A DNA stretch of 64,000 nt from Geodermatophilus africanus (GCF_900107105.1 NZ_FNOT01000001.1:496001-560000); one strand, 5' to 3'; counted from the stretch's first letter, positions 40,775 to 53,206 are shown. Notes: a model not told the origin generated them from the letters alone. Numbers and translations: made by a program.

Positions 40775-41429
40775 CCAGCGCGAACATGCCGGCGCCGTAG
40801 CGGTACGTGGGCGGGACGTGGTCGCCGCACAGCGGGTCGGCCAGGTAGGCGTCGGCCTCCCCCGGGTCGCGGCTGAGCCAGTCGTAGGGCGTGCGGGCCG
40901 GCTCGAAGGGGGCGTGAAGGCACCCAGGGCGTCCATCGGCTGCTCCCCCAGGCCGCCGGCGACGGCCGCCTCCAGCTGCGGCACCGCCGCGGCCAGCTGC
41001 GGTGCGACGCCGATGGGCCCGGACAGCACCAGGCCGGCCAGGTCCGCGCCGTCCCGCTCGGCGGAGGCCAGCGCGACCGCCGAGCCCAGCGAGTGGCCGA
41101 GCAGGAAGCGCGGGACGCGGGGGTGGCCGGCGGCCAGCCGCTCCCCCAGGTCCCGGACGTCGTCGAGGACGGCGTCGCTGGTGGCGCCCTCGCCGAAGCC
41201 GCCGGGGCCGGTGGACCCCGCCGTGAGCCCGTGCCCCCGGTGGTCGAGGGCGGCCACGGCGAACCCCTGGGTGGTGAGCGCCCGGGCCAGCCGCTCGTAG
41301 CGGCCGGCGTGCTCGGAGAGCCCGTGCACCCCCTGGACGGCGCCCCGCACCGGGCCGTCGGGCGTCCAGCGGCGCTCGGCGAGCCGGACGCCGTCGGCGG
41401 CCTCGGTCCAGGTGACGGGGGCTGGTCAT
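40514..41429 (-). pseudogene. Monoacylglycerol lipase-like hydrolase, three frameshifts
   Basis: Frames must be joined to see the protein: MTSP, then VTWTEAADGVRLAERRW through LGAFT, then PFEPARTPYDWLSRDPG through EGVAGLPRG, then [15 protein letters not shown] to LGARLGG. The triad is present: Ser in GHSLGSAV, Asp in GQRDPVG, His in DARHEVFNE. The shifts fall in single-base runs: G5 at 41417-41421, G5 at 40908-40912, and C4 at 40727-40730. GAGGAGG precedes ATG 41429. Either the gene is decayed or the sequence has homopolymer errors; an uninterrupted frame from GTG 41350 to 40514 also exists but scrambles the lid region. Confidence 0.75.
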
Positions 41430-41513
41430 CGGGCGGGCCTCCTCGGACGCGTCCTAGACGGGGAGCCTGCCCGCTCGCGCCCGCCCGCGCAGGGTGGCCC
41501 CGGCTCGCCGTGG

Positions 41514-41813
41514 TCAGCCGACCGGACGCGACCGGTGCACCGCCCCGGCCCGCGGCCGGTGCGCCGCGAGGGCGGCGCCGGCCCGCCCGGTGAGCCGCAC
41601 CGCCCGTCGGGCCAGCACGAGGGCCGCGAGCGCGCCCACGCCACCGGCGAGGAAGGCCACCGCGCCCGGGACCTCCTCGCCGGTGACGGCGAGCGCCGCG
41701 ACGGTCACCAGGGCCAGGAGGACGACCGTGGACCGCACGCCGCCACCGGGTGGGGACGTCGGCGAGCCGCAGTTCGACAGGTCCGGGTCACAGTCGGGCG
41801 TGAGCGCGGTCAC
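41514..41813 (-). CDS. Small two-helix membrane protein, unknown
   Basis: A 99-residue protein: a short soluble N-terminal part with two cysteines (DCDPDLSNCGSP), then two hydrophobic segments (STVVLLALVTVAALAVTG and GAVAFLAGGVGALAALVLA) and an Arg/His-rich basic tail. GTG 41813 is preferred because GAGGAGGAG precedes it; an upstream GTG at 41870 lacks a ribosome-binding site. I recognise no family. Confidence 0.55.
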   Translation of the reverse strand: MTALTPDCDPDLSNCGSPTSPPGGGVRSTVVLLALVTVAALAVTGEEVPGAVAFLAGGVGALAALVLARRAVRLTGRAGAALAAHRPRAGAVHRSRPVG

Positions 41814-41923
41814 CGGCTCCTCCTCGATCGGGGACCCGTCACGCCGGCAGCGCCGCGTGACGTCGGTCACACGGAGGGTAGGGCGCGGGTCGCCCCGCGC
41901 TCAAGTCCGCCGGCGTCACCCGT

Positions 41924-43153
41924 TCAGGTCTCCGTGACCTCGTAGGTGTGCCCGGCGGCGCGCAGCCGGTCCACCAGCACGGACCCGAGCGCGGTGGCCG
42001 GGGTGAGCGAGCCGGCGCGGCCGGGCAGCCGGTCGCCGTCCAGGGCCAGCCCGAGCGCGGTCTCGCCCAGCATGACGGCGGTGGCGGCGTAGCCGGGGTC
42101 GCCCCGGCCGGCGGCGGTGGCGCGGTACCGCCGCCCGCTCTCGGTGGTCGCGTCGACGACGCTGCGGAACCAGCCCCGGGCCCGGGTCTGCTCGCTGGGC
42201 CCGGTGCCCGGCTCGGGCAGCACCCGGTCGAGCACGGCGCGGGTCGGCGGCAGTGCCATCGCGGTGAAGAAGCCGGCCAGCCCCGCGGTGACCGCGGTGG
42301 CCGTCGCGGCACCGGGGAGACCCCGCCCGCAGCCCATCACCTCGCCGTAGCGCAGCCCGCGGCCGTGGGACCAGCCCTGCAGCGCGCTGCTGCGCCGGAC
42401 GATGCGGGTGTTGAACGGGGCCATGACGAAGGGCGCCGTCCACCGGCCGTCCGGGGTGCGCGAGGGCGGACCGACGTCGCGCGGCTGGCGGGTGTCGGGC
42501 TCGGCGTCGCGGTCGGGGCTGAGCGCGAACGGGTCGCCGACCAGCCGGCGCGCCGCGGGGTCGCGGCGCATCTCCTCGAACTGGGCGCGGGCGGAGTCGA
42601 GGGTGCCGCCGCTGAAGCCGCCGCGCGCGGTGGCGACGAGCTGGACGTCGCGCAGGCCGCCGGCGCCGTCGGCCCGCGCCCGCTCGGCGAGCAGCAGCGC
42701 AGTGAGGTCGGAGGGGATGGAGTCGTAGCCGCAGGCGTGCACGATCCGGGCACCGGTGTCGCGGGCGACCGTGTCGGTGCGGTCGATCGCCCGGCGGACG
42801 AACAGCACCTCGCCGGTGAGGTCGGCGTAGTGCGTGCCGGCCCGGGCGCAGGCCTCGACGACGGGCAGCCCGTGGCGGATGTACGGGCCGACCGTGGTGG
42901 CCAGCACCCGCGTCGAGGCGGCCAGGGTGGCGAGCGAGGCGGCGTCGGTGGAGTCCGCCTCGACCAGCGGCCAGTCGCGGGCGGCCGCCGGCAGCCCGGC
43001 GCGCACCTGCTCGAGCCGGCTCCGGGACCGGCCGGCCAGCGCGATGCGCAGGCCGGCCGGCGCGGCCTCGGCCAGGTAGGCGGCGAGCAGCCGGCCGACG
43101 AAGCCGGTGGCGCCGTAGATGACCAGGTCGTGGGTGCGCGCGGGGTCGGACAC
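41924..43153 (-). CDS. Saccharopine dehydrogenase-like / trans-acting enoyl reductase family protein
   Basis: A 409-residue protein beginning with an NAD(P)-binding fold, DLVIYGATGFVGRLLAAYLAE (GxxGxxG), and TTVGPYIRHGLPVVEACARAGTHYADLTGE, then HACGYDSIPSDL. This is the family of mycobacterial trans-acting enoyl reductases and saccharopine-dehydrogenase-like proteins. A hydrophobic region near GLPGAATATAVTAGLAGFFTAMAL interrupts the C-terminal half. GTG 43153 is the start. A role in lipid or polyketide-like reduction is plausible but unproven; substrate unknown. Confidence 0.85.
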   Translation of the reverse strand: MSDPARTHDLVIYGATGFVGRLLAAYLAEAAPAGLRIALAGRSRSRLEQVRAGLPAAARDWPLVEADSTDAASLATLAASTRVLATTVGPYIRHGLPVVEACARAGTHYADLTGEVLFVRRAIDRTDTVARDTGARIVHACGYDSIPSDLTALLLAERARADGAGGLRDVQLVATARGGFSGGTLDSARAQFEEMRRDPAARRLVGDPFALSPDRDAEPDTRQPRDVGPPSRTPDGRWTAPFVMAPFNTRIVRRSSALQGWSHGRGLRYGEVMGCGRGLPGAATATAVTAGLAGFFTAMALPPTRAVLDRVLPEPGTGPSEQTRARGWFRSVVDATTESGRRYRATAAGRGDPGYAATAVMLGETALGLALDGDRLPGRAGSLTPATALGSVLVDRLRAAGHTYEVTET

Positions 43154-43207
43154 CCGGCCATCCTCGCCCGGGGTGCCCGACCGCCGCTCAGCGGGCGACC
43201 GGCGGGC

Positions 43208-44044
43208 TCACCACTCGCCGTCCGGCGGGGTGAACTGGGCGATCGTGAACTGCGCTCCCTGGGGGTCGCGCACGAGTGCGTTCCGTGTCCACAGGTCGTC
43301 CGAGGAGGTCAGCACCGCCGCGCCGAGCCGCTCGGCGGTGGCGGCGCTGGCGTCGCGGTCGGCCACGGTGAAGGTGACGTGCCAGCGGGCCGGCTCTCCC
43401 GCCGGGACCACCACCACACCCCCGATGACGTCGGCGAACCCCGGCGGCGCCGACGCCTGCCGCTCGTGGATGCCCGGGTCCACGGTGGCCGCCAGGTGGT
43501 CGCCGTACCCCGGGACCTGGATCATCGTGCCGGCCCCCTGCTCCATGTCCACGGCGAGCCAGCCGAACAGCGGCCCGTAGAAGGCCATCGCGGCGTCGCG
43601 GTCGGGTGTGTGGAGGTCGCTGAAGTTCCAGGCGCCCGGCGTGTTGGCCAGCTGCGCCCCCGGGCGGCGCCGGGCCTGCCAGAGCCGGAACCCCGCACCG
43701 AGGGGGTCGGTGCACGTGGCCGCACGGCCGCCGGGCCCGGCGTCCTCGGGACCGGCGTGAACCGTGCCGCCGAGCCGGGTCACCGCGGCCGCCGTCGCGT
43801 CCGCGTCGTCGACGGCGACGTAGGTGTGCCACGCCGCGGTGCCCGACGTCGTGGGGCCGATCGCGGCGACGTCCTGCCCGCCGAGAGTGGCGATGAGGTA
43901 GGTCCCCGGCGCGTCCGGCGGCACCACGTCGGTGAGCGTCCAGCCGAAGAGGCCGGCGTAGAAGCGGGCCGCCTCGGCCGGATCGGGCTGTTCCGTGTCG
44001 ATCCAGCAGGTCACACCGTGCGGGTAGGTCCGCTGCTCGGCCAC
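43208..44044 (-). CDS. VOC-family protein, two glyoxalase-like domains
   Basis: A 278-residue protein with two tandem VOC domains, residues about 10-125 (TCWIDTEQPDPAEAARFYAGLFGW) and 140-272 (WNFSDLHTPDRDAAMAFYGPLFGW). Such proteins include antibiotic-binding, dioxygenase and isomerase-type members; the metal ligands are not all obvious. DPLGAGFRLWQ and DPQGAQFTIAQF close each domain. The start codon, ATG 44044, follows GGAGGTGG. Its partner genes do not reveal a pathway. Confidence 0.88.
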   Translation of the reverse strand: MAEQRTYPHGVTCWIDTEQPDPAEAARFYAGLFGWTLTDVVPPDAPGTYLIATLGGQDVAAIGPTTSGTAAWHTYVAVDDADATAAAVTRLGGTVHAGPEDAGPGGRAATCTDPLGAGFRLWQARRRPGAQLANTPGAWNFSDLHTPDRDAAMAFYGPLFGWLAVDMEQGAGTMIQVPGYGDHLAATVDPGIHERQASAPPGFADVIGGVVVVPAGEPARWHVTFTVADRDASAATAERLGAAVLTSSDDLWTRNALVRDPQGAQFTIAQFTPPDGEW

Positions 44045-44137
44045 CTCGCCACCTCCGTTCCCGTCCGCCGGTCGACGGTAGCGACGAGGGGTGACCGGAA
44101 CGAGGGCCCGGGCCGGGCCGGGCGGGGCCGGGCTGGG

Positions 44138-44156
44138 CCGGACGGCTGGCGTCCGG
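44138..44156 (-). terminator. Terminator after uvrA
   Basis: CCGGACG (44138-44144) and CGTCCGG (44150-44156) form a 7-bp stem with loop GCTGG about 20 bases beyond the uvrA stop. It lies in a GGGCCG-rich stretch (44104-44174) which offers alternative pairings. Confidence 0.55.
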
Positions 44157-44174
44157 ACCGGCCCGGCCCGCGGT

Positions 44175-47066
<2,892 letters not shown>

Positions 47067-47204
47067 TGTGATCCCTGTCGGTCTGCCGGGCCGGCCGGTC
47101 GCGCCGGGGCCCGCGGTGGAGATGTCGAGATGTCGATACGGACAACGCCGTCACTGCCCGGGTGCAATCCGTGACGACGGCGACGTTGCCGCTCGCCATG
47201 GTGC

Positions 47205-48617
47205 TCAGACGGGAGCGGGGGACGGGTTCCCGGCGGGGTCGAAGACGGGCGCGTGACGGCGCCAGGGCTGCCGACGCTCCAGCTCTCCGGCCAGCCAGAG
47301 TAGTCGCCTCTCGGCCCCCGGGGGGCCGGCGAGCTGGACCGCCAGCGGGTGGCCGGTGGGGCGGGTGCCTGCGGGCAGCACGAGGGCCGGGAGGCCGGCC
47401 AGGTTCCAGGCCGCCGTCCACGGGGCCCAGCGGGCGTCGGCCGTCACGTTGACCAGGAACGAGCGCTCGTGCCAGGGCCGGGCCGGCAGCGGTGGACCGG
47501 TCACGACCGGCGTGAGGAGCACATCGACGTCCGAGAAGAAGCCCACCATCCGCTCGCGGAAGCGCTCGGCGGTCGCCGGGCGGACCAGGCCGGCGGCCCG
47601 GACGGCACGGCCGACGCGGGCGTGCGCGCGGCTGCGCGGCTGGAGGCCGGAGAGCGGGATGCCCAGGTGCGCGGCGTCGTCGGCGGCGCCGGCCATCCAG
47701 CGGGCCAGCGCACCGACCGCGGCGCCCGGGGTGATCGGCGGGTCCCGGCGGACGACGGTGTGGCCGGCCGCGGTGAGGGCGGCGACCGCCGAGTCGACGG
47801 CCGCCCGGGCGGGCCCGTCGGCGCGGGTCCCGGGCACCGGGGAGCGGGTGGAGACAGCGATCCGCAGCGGCCGGCCGGGCGCCTCCAGCGGGGTCGGCTC
47901 CTCCCCGGCCAGCACCGCGTGCGCCACCGCCAGGTCGGCGACGGTGGTCGCCAGCGCGCCGTTGACCGCCATGCCGGACCAGTCGTCGGCGCCGATGCCG
48001 CCGGGGACGACGCCCCGGCCGGGCTTGAGGGTGACCAGACCGCACGCGGCGGCGGGCAGCCGCAGCGACCCCAACCCGTCGTTGCCGTGCGCCAGCGGGA
48101 CCACGCCGGCGGCGACCGCCGCCGCACTGCCGCCGGAGCTGCCGGCCGGCGAGCGCGCGGTGTCCCAGGGGTTGCGGGTGACCGTGCCGGGACCGTCGGT
48201 GGCGGCGTAGAGGCACAGCTCGGGCACCCGGGTGATGCCGACGACGACCGCGCCCGCCCGCCGGAGCCGGCTGACCACGGGGTGGTCGCGCTCCGCGGTC
48301 CGCGTGGGGCAGGCGGGGGACCCGTCGGTGCAGGCCTCCCCCGCCACGTCGACGTTGTCCTTGACCGCGACCGGCACCCCTGCGAGCGGCATGGCGAACC
48401 GGGTGAGCGCGGTGTCGACGGCGTGCGCCTCGGCCAGCGCGGCCTCCCGGCGGACAACCCGGAAGGCGCCGATGCGGGGCTCCACCGCGTCGAGGTGGGC
48501 CAGGTGCGCGCGGACGACCTCGACCGCGGTCAGCTCGCCCGACCGGACGCGGGCGGCCAGCTCGGTGGCCGGGAGCCCGACGATCCGACCGGCGGGGAGA
48601 CCTCCGCTAGCGTCCAT
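47205..48617 (-). CDS. Amidase signature family hydrolase
   Basis: A 470-residue amidase of the Ser-cisSer-Lys class. The lysine is Lys86 in [11 protein letters not shown], the cis-serine is Ser160 or Ser161 in [16 protein letters not shown], and the nucleophile is Ser184 in [14 protein letters not shown]. The nearest use could be amide, carbamoyl or ester hydrolysis; no substrate is evident. The C-terminal half is typical of stand-alone amidases, not GatA. A TACGGT box six bases before ATG 48617 suggests a leaderless message. It diverges from the MBL gene. Confidence 0.92.
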   Translation of the reverse strand: MDASGGLPAGRIVGLPATELAARVRSGELTAVEVVRAHLAHLDAVEPRIGAFRVVRREAALAEAHAVDTALTRFAMPLAGVPVAVKDNVDVAGEACTDGSPACPTRTAERDHPVVSRLRRAGAVVVGITRVPELCLYAATDGPGTVTRNPWDTARSPAGSSGGSAAAVAAGVVPLAHGNDGLGSLRLPAAACGLVTLKPGRGVVPGGIGADDWSGMAVNGALATTVADLAVAHAVLAGEEPTPLEAPGRPLRIAVSTRSPVPGTRADGPARAAVDSAVAALTAAGHTVVRRDPPITPGAAVGALARWMAGAADDAAHLGIPLSGLQPRSRAHARVGRAVRAAGLVRPATAERFRERMVGFFSDVDVLLTPVVTGPPLPARPWHERSFLVNVTADARWAPWTAAWNLAGLPALVLPAGTRPTGHPLAVQLAGPPGAERRLLWLAGELERRQPWRRHAPVFDPAGNPSPAPV

Positions 48618-48667
48618 GCCTGGACCGTAACCGCGGCCACCGACACTGTCCGAACGGGAGGCTGGAG

Positions 48668-49324
48668 ATGGGCTACACCGGCGACGTCGAGGTGGGCGGG
48701 CCGGCCGACGTCCGCGAGCTGCCCGGGCTGACGGTCAGCAAGCTGGCGGTCAGCGAGATGGCGAACAACGCCTACCTGCTCCGCGACCCGGCGACCGGTG
48801 AGGCGCTGCTCGTCGACGCCGCGGCCGAGCCCGAGGCGCTGCGCGCGCTCATCGGGGACGCCGACGTGCGCACCGTCGTCACCACGCACCGGCACTGGGA
48901 CCACCACCGCGCCCTGCCGGAGGTCGTCGCGGCGACGGGCGCGGTCACCGTCGCGCACCCGGCGGACGCCGACGAGCTGCCCGTCCCCGTGCAGCGGCCG
49001 GTGGAGCACGGCGACACGATCCGGGTCGGCGGGCAGACCCTCGAGGTGATCCACCTGCGCGGGCACACGCCGGGCAGCATCGCGCTGCTCTGGCGCGGCC
49101 CGGCGGGCGCCGGCACGCACCTGTTCACCGGCGACAGCCTGTTCCCCGGCGGGGTCGGCAAGACCTGGTCGGCGGAGGACTTCACCAGCCTGGTCGACGA
49201 CGTCGAGGCGCGGCTGTTCGGCGCGCTGCCCGACGACACCTGGGTCTACCCCGGCCACGGCAAGGACACCACGCTGGGCGCCGAGCGCCCGCACCTCGCG
49301 GAGTGGCGCGCCCGCGGCTGGTGA
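48668..49324 (+). CDS. MBL-fold metallo-hydrolase
   Basis: A 218-residue metallo-beta-lactamase-fold hydrolase of the glyoxalase II-like size. The metal motif is THRHWDHHRALPEVV (H-x-H-x-D-H), with further ligands in LRGHTPGS, FTGDSLFPGGVG (Asp) and YPGHGKDT. GGGAGGCTGGAG precedes ATG 48668. It ends 7 bases from the convergent hypothetical gene. Specific activity is unknown. Confidence 0.93.
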   Translation: MGYTGDVEVGGPADVRELPGLTVSKLAVSEMANNAYLLRDPATGEALLVDAAAEPEALRALIGDADVRTVVTTHRHWDHHRALPEVVAATGAVTVAHPADADELPVPVQRPVEHGDTIRVGGQTLEVIHLRGHTPGSIALLWRGPAGAGTHLFTGDSLFPGGVGKTWSAEDFTSLVDDVEARLFGALPDDTWVYPGHGKDTTLGAERPHLAEWRARGW

Positions 49325-49331
49325 GCCCGGC

Positions 49332-49610
49332 TCACTCCTCGAAGAGCGCCACCAGCTCGTCGGGGGTCCCGGCCACGTGCAGGGGGACGACGGACACCGT
49401 CCACCCGGGACGGCGCTGGTCGATGCCGAGGGCGAGGTCCCAGGCGGCGCGGGCGGTCAGCGGGCCGAAGCACGCGTCGTCCCCGTCGTCGCTGAGGGCG
49501 ATCTCGACCAGCCAGGTGTCGGACAGGTCCGCGGCCAGCTCGGCGAACTCGGGGTCGGTGCCGTCCTCGGGTTCCGGGGAGTCGGCCTGGACGGGGTAGA
49601 TCAGGGCCAT
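49332..49610 (-). CDS. Hypothetical acidic 92-residue protein
   Basis: A short acidic protein with no cysteine cluster or membrane segment, reading MALIYPVQADSPEPEDGTD at the start and TPDELVALFEE at the end. The central WLVEIALSDDGDDACFGPLTARAAWDLALG looks like one strand-helix unit. It starts 11 bases after the SDR stop and its stop lies 7 bases from the convergent MBL stop. I recognise no family, but coding style and spacing support a real gene. Confidence 0.7.
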   Translation of the reverse strand: MALIYPVQADSPEPEDGTDPEFAELAADLSDTWLVEIALSDDGDDACFGPLTARAAWDLALGIDQRRPGWTVSVVPLHVAGTPDELVALFEE

Positions 49611-49621
49611 GCCGCAGCCTC

Positions 49622-50383
49622 TCAGAGCTGGATGCCGCGGGTGAGGGCGCCGTCCACCACGAGGTTGGTGCCGGTGGTGAAGCTCGACACCGGGCTGGAG
49701 AGGAAGACCACGGCGCGGGCCATCTCCTCCGCGGTCCCCATCCGGCCGGTGGGGTTCAGGCCGAGCGCCGAGGCGAACAGCTCGGGGTCGCCGCGCTCGA
49801 TCCCCTGCCAGAAGCCGTCCGGGAAGTAAGTGTTGCCCGGCGACACGACGTTGGCGCGCACCCCTCGTCCCGCCAGCTGCATGGCCAGGCCGGAGACGTA
49901 GCCGACGATCGCGGTCTTCATCGTCCCGTACGGCCCCGAGACGGCGTCGGACTCGCGGCCCGAGACGCTGGAGACGGCGACGATCGAGCCGTTCGGGCTG
50001 GCCTCCAGGTGCGGGATCGCGGCGGTGGCGAGCCGCACCGTGTGCATCAGGTCGACCTCGAAGCTCGTGTACCAGTTCTCCTCGGTGTCCGGGATGGCCA
50101 GCGCGCTGACGTTGGCGACGACGGCGTCCAGCCCGCCGAGCCGGCCGGCGGCGGCCTCGACCCAGCCGGTCAGCGCCGGCCCGTCCCGGACGTCGAGCCG
50201 GACGCCGGTCGCCCGGCCGCCGCGGTCGGCGATCGCCTTCTCCGTCGCCTCGATCTCGGCGGCGTCGCGGGCGCAGAACTCCACGACCGCGCCCTCGTCG
50301 GCGAAGGTCTCGACGATCGCGCGGCCGATGCCGCGGGTGCCGCCGGTGACGAGCACGCGGGCGCCGGTCAGCTGCAGGTCCAT
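49622..50383 (-). CDS. SDR-family oxidoreductase
   Basis: A 253-residue classical short-chain dehydrogenase with TGGTRGIGRAIVETFADEG (dinucleotide binding), a catalytic Ser in VSSVSG and the YGTMK (Tyr-x3-Lys) pair. The usual NNAG is changed to VVANVSAL, a modest variation. C-terminal RANVVSPGNTYFPDGFW is typical. It lies 19 bases after the formamidase-like gene on the same strand, with an FMN oxidase gene further upstream; these may form one small catabolic operon. Confidence 0.92.
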   Translation of the reverse strand: MDLQLTGARVLVTGGTRGIGRAIVETFADEGAVVEFCARDAAEIEATEKAIADRGGRATGVRLDVRDGPALTGWVEAAAGRLGGLDAVVANVSALAIPDTEENWYTSFEVDLMHTVRLATAAIPHLEASPNGSIVAVSSVSGRESDAVSGPYGTMKTAIVGYVSGLAMQLAGRGVRANVVSPGNTYFPDGFWQGIERGDPELFASALGLNPTGRMGTAEEMARAVVFLSSPVSSFTTGTNLVVDGALTRGIQL

Positions 50384-50402
50384 GAGGGCCTCCGGGGAGG
50401 GG

Positions 50403-51404
50403 TCAGAGCAGGGTGGCCGCGCGGCGGCGGAGGGCGTCGTGCAGCCCGCCGTACGCGGTGGCCCGCGGCAGCAGCGACTTGCGCGCCTTCACCACGGTGC
50501 TGTAGTTCGCGTCGACCACGTTGGCGATCGGCACCTCGACGGTCTGCGACAGCAGCTGGTAGGCGTCCATCGGGTGCAGCCCGTAGAGGTCGCGGAACCA
50601 GCGCACCAGCTCCACCTGGGCGATCCGCCAGGCGTCCTCGAGCGGCCGGCTGGACCCGACGGTCATCCAGTGGGTGTCGTCCTCCAGGCGGGGCCAGGCC
50701 GGCGCGTCGCCCTTGATCAGCTCGACGATCAGCGTGGTCGTCATGGCGCCCTCGACCGCGGTGCCGCACGCCTCGCCCTCGCCCTGCCGGTAGTGCCCGT
50801 CGCCGATCGAGAACAGCGCGCCCTCGACGTTGACCCCGAGGAAGCAGGTCGTGCCGGGCCGCATCTGCGGGGTGTCCATGTTGCCGCCGAAGCGCTCGGG
50901 CACCAGCGAGCTGCGCACCTCGCCGCCCATCGGCGCGACGCCGACCGTGCCCAGCATCGGCTCCACCGGCAGGGCGATCTCCAGGTCGCTGTACCGGGCG
51001 GCGAAGGTCACCGTGTTGGCCGCGCGGTCGAGCTCGTAGATCCAGGTGGTGTCCGGCAGCGCCTCCTGCAGGGTCGCGGTCACCGCGGTGCTGGTCAGCC
51101 CGCCGAAGAAGGGGATGGCGGCCGAGGCGCCCCAGTCCCGCGCCGGCTCCATCGCCACGAAGTGCAGGGCCAGGGTGTCCCCCGGCTCGGCGCCCTCGAC
51201 GTGGAACGGCCCGGTCTGCGGGTTGACGAACCGCAGGTCGACCTTCTCGCTGGAGAGGTCGGAGGTCTTGCGCAGCGCGCCGCCGAACGCGTCGTCGGAC
51301 CACACCCGCAGCACCATCCCCGGCCGGATCCGCCGCAGCGGTGCGACGCCGCCGAAGGTGTAGGCGTACTGGTCGACCGTGGGCGTGACCTCGACGACGT
51401 CCAT
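50403..51404 (-). CDS. Acetamidase/formamidase family protein
   Basis: A 333-residue member of the FmdA/AmdA family, which hydrolyses formamide, acetamide or related short amides. Blocks FGGNMDTPQMRPGTTCFLGVNVEGALFSIGDGHYRQGEGEACGTAVEG (split here by position) and SDDAFGGALRK match. The metal-binding His/Asp set is in the GDGHYRQGEGE region. ATG 51404 lies just 8 bases after the FMN oxidase stop codon, so they are very probably cotranscribed. Confidence 0.88.
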   Translation of the reverse strand: MDVVEVTPTVDQYAYTFGGVAPLRRIRPGMVLRVWSDDAFGGALRKTSDLSSEKVDLRFVNPQTGPFHVEGAEPGDTLALHFVAMEPARDWGASAAIPFFGGLTSTAVTATLQEALPDTTWIYELDRAANTVTFAARYSDLEIALPVEPMLGTVGVAPMGGEVRSSLVPERFGGNMDTPQMRPGTTCFLGVNVEGALFSIGDGHYRQGEGEACGTAVEGAMTTTLIVELIKGDAPAWPRLEDDTHWMTVGSSRPLEDAWRIAQVELVRWFRDLYGLHPMDAYQLLSQTVEVPIANVVDANYSTVVKARKSLLPRATAYGGLHDALRRRAATLL

Positions 51405-51412
51405 GCCGCACC

Positions 51413-52678
51413 CTAGGGACGCGCCGACACCGACGGCAAACGATCCCCCACCCACCCGGAGGGAGCGCCGCGCAGCCGGACCCGGTCGGGCGTCAGCTCC
51501 CCGACCGACGGGACGCCGAGCAGCCGCAGGGTCCGCGTCACCTCGCCGGCCAGGATGTCGGCGACCCGCTGCACGCCGCGCTCCCCGCCGGCCATCAACC
51601 CGTAGAGGTAGGCCCGGCCGACCAGGCAGGCCCGGGCGCCGCAGGCCACCGCGGCGACGACGTCGGCCCCGTCGAGGATGCCGCCGTCCAGGTAGACCTC
51701 GGCCCGCTCGCCCACCGCCGCGACGACCGCGGGCAGCTCTTCCAGCGGCGTCGGTGCCCGGTCCAGCTGGCGGCCGCCGTGGTTGGAGACGACGACCGCG
51801 TCCGCCCCGGCGTCGACCACCGCGCGGGCGTCGTCCGCCGTCTGCACGCCCTTCACCACCAGCGCGCCCCGCCAGGTCTCGCGCAGCGTCCGCAGGTCGG
51901 CCAGCGTCGCGGCCGGCTCGAACACGCGGTCGGCGAGCTCGGCGACCGTCCCGGTCCAGGAGCGCAGCGAGGCGAACTCCAGCGGCTCGGTGGTGAGCAG
52001 GTCGACCCACCAGCGCGGGTGGACGGCGGCGTCGGCCACGGTGCGGAGAGTCAGCGCCGGCGGGATGGTGAGCCCGTTGCGGACGTCGCGCAGCCGCGGC
52101 CCCGCGACCGGGGTGTCCACGGTGAGGACCAGCGCCTCGTACCCGGCCGCCGCGGCCCGGGCGACCAGCGCCGCGCTGGCCTCGCGGTCGCGCCACAGGT
52201 ACAGCTGGAACCACCGGCGGGCGCCGGGGGCGGCCTCCGCGAGCGCCTCGATGGTCGTCGTCCCCATGGTCGAGAGGGCGTAGGGGACGCCGACCCGCTC
52301 GGCCACCCGGCCGACCGCGGACTCCCCCTCGGTGTGCATGAGCCGGGTGAAGCCGGTCGGCGCGAAGACCAGCGGCAGCGACGACCGCCGGCCCAGCACC
52401 GTCGTCGACGGGTCGACTGCGGAGACGTCGCGCAGCACGCTGGGGCGGAACTCGACGCGGGCGAACGCGTCGCGGGCGCGTCGCAGGCTGACCTCCGCGC
52501 CGGCGGCGCCGTCGGTGTAGTCGAAGACCGCGCGCGGCGCCCGCCGGCGGGCGACCTCGCGCAGGTCGGCCACCGAGGCGGCCGCGGCCAGCCGGCGGTC
52601 GGTCGCGTCCCCGGGCAGCCTGCGAACCCGGATCAGCTCGCGCAGCTCGGACCAGCGGGGCACGCGGCGCTCGACCAC
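51413..52678 (-). CDS. FMN-dependent alpha-hydroxy-acid oxidase/dehydrogenase
   Basis: A 421-residue enzyme of the glycolate oxidase/lactate dehydrogenase/mandelate dehydrogenase family. FMN and active-site blocks are FDYTDGAAGAEVSLRRA, LYLWRDREAS, LTVDTPVAGPRLRD, VVKGVQTADDARA, SNHGGRQLDRAPTPLEELP (catalytic His and Arg) and YLDGGILDGADVVAAVACGARACLVGRAYLYG. The start GTG 52678 follows GAGGAGG. Which hydroxy acid it oxidises is unknown. Confidence 0.92.
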   Translation of the reverse strand: MVERRVPRWSELRELIRVRRLPGDATDRRLAAAASVADLREVARRRAPRAVFDYTDGAAGAEVSLRRARDAFARVEFRPSVLRDVSAVDPSTTVLGRRSSLPLVFAPTGFTRLMHTEGESAVGRVAERVGVPYALSTMGTTTIEALAEAAPGARRWFQLYLWRDREASAALVARAAAAGYEALVLTVDTPVAGPRLRDVRNGLTIPPALTLRTVADAAVHPRWWVDLLTTEPLEFASLRSWTGTVAELADRVFEPAATLADLRTLRETWRGALVVKGVQTADDARAVVDAGADAVVVSNHGGRQLDRAPTPLEELPAVVAAVGERAEVYLDGGILDGADVVAAVACGARACLVGRAYLYGLMAGGERGVQRVADILAGEVTRTLRLLGVPSVGELTPDRVRLRGAPSGWVGDRLPSVSARP

Positions 52679-52804
52679 GGCGGACCTCCTCGAGTCGGGG
52701 TCGGCCCACCCTCGCAGGCCGGGCGTCATCCCGCAGGCGGCACCGCGTCCAGCACCTGGTCCGGGAGCCGCTGGAGCGGTGGGGTGCGGTCGTCGCACCG
52801 CCGG

Positions 52805-53173
52805 TCACGCCACCGCAGCGAGCAGCAGGACCCCGGCGCCGACGAGCGCTCGCTCCAGGAGCTGCCGCCCGACGGCCGGGTCGGCGCCCTCGGGCGACCG
52901 TCCCCGCCGCAGGGCCGCGTCGTGCTGCTCGACCCGTCCACGACCACCGGGCCGGCGGCGTCGCCACCAGGAAGCCAGGACCATCCCCGTGATCGGCCCG
53001 AGGAACGGACCCAGCCCCCCGGCCCGGTCCACGGGCTCGTCGGAGGGCAGGGCGAACAGCCACGAGATCAGCGCGTAGCAGGCTGCGCAGGTGGCCATGA
53101 CGAGGACGGCCAGTGCCGTGCCCGGCCACCGACCGTGACGTGCCGACGGCACGGGCGGTGTCGGCTGCGGCAC
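52805..53173 (-). CDS. Hypothetical membrane protein, three hydrophobic segments
   Basis: A 122-residue protein with two or three hydrophobic stretches: GTALAVLVMATCAACYALISWLF, FLGPITGMVLASWW and ALVGAGVLLLAAVA. The first follows a short Pro-rich N terminus; a basic cluster (WWRRRRPGGRGR) follows the second. I recognise no family. The start is GTG 53173 and the gene lies between the S9 homologue and the FMN oxidase, same strand. Confidence 0.55.
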   Translation of the reverse strand: MPQPTPPVPSARHGRWPGTALAVLVMATCAACYALISWLFALPSDEPVDRAGGLGPFLGPITGMVLASWWRRRRPGGRGRVEQHDAALRRGRSPEGADPAVGRQLLERALVGAGVLLLAAVA

Positions 53174-53206
53174 GGGGCTCCGCCACGACGACCGGTGACC
53201 GTCTGC

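Noticed and set aside
47067-47204. SOS (LexA) box upstream of uvrA
   Set aside because: I looked for a GAAC-N4-GTTC-type dyad upstream of uvrA, uvrB and uvrC and did not find one.
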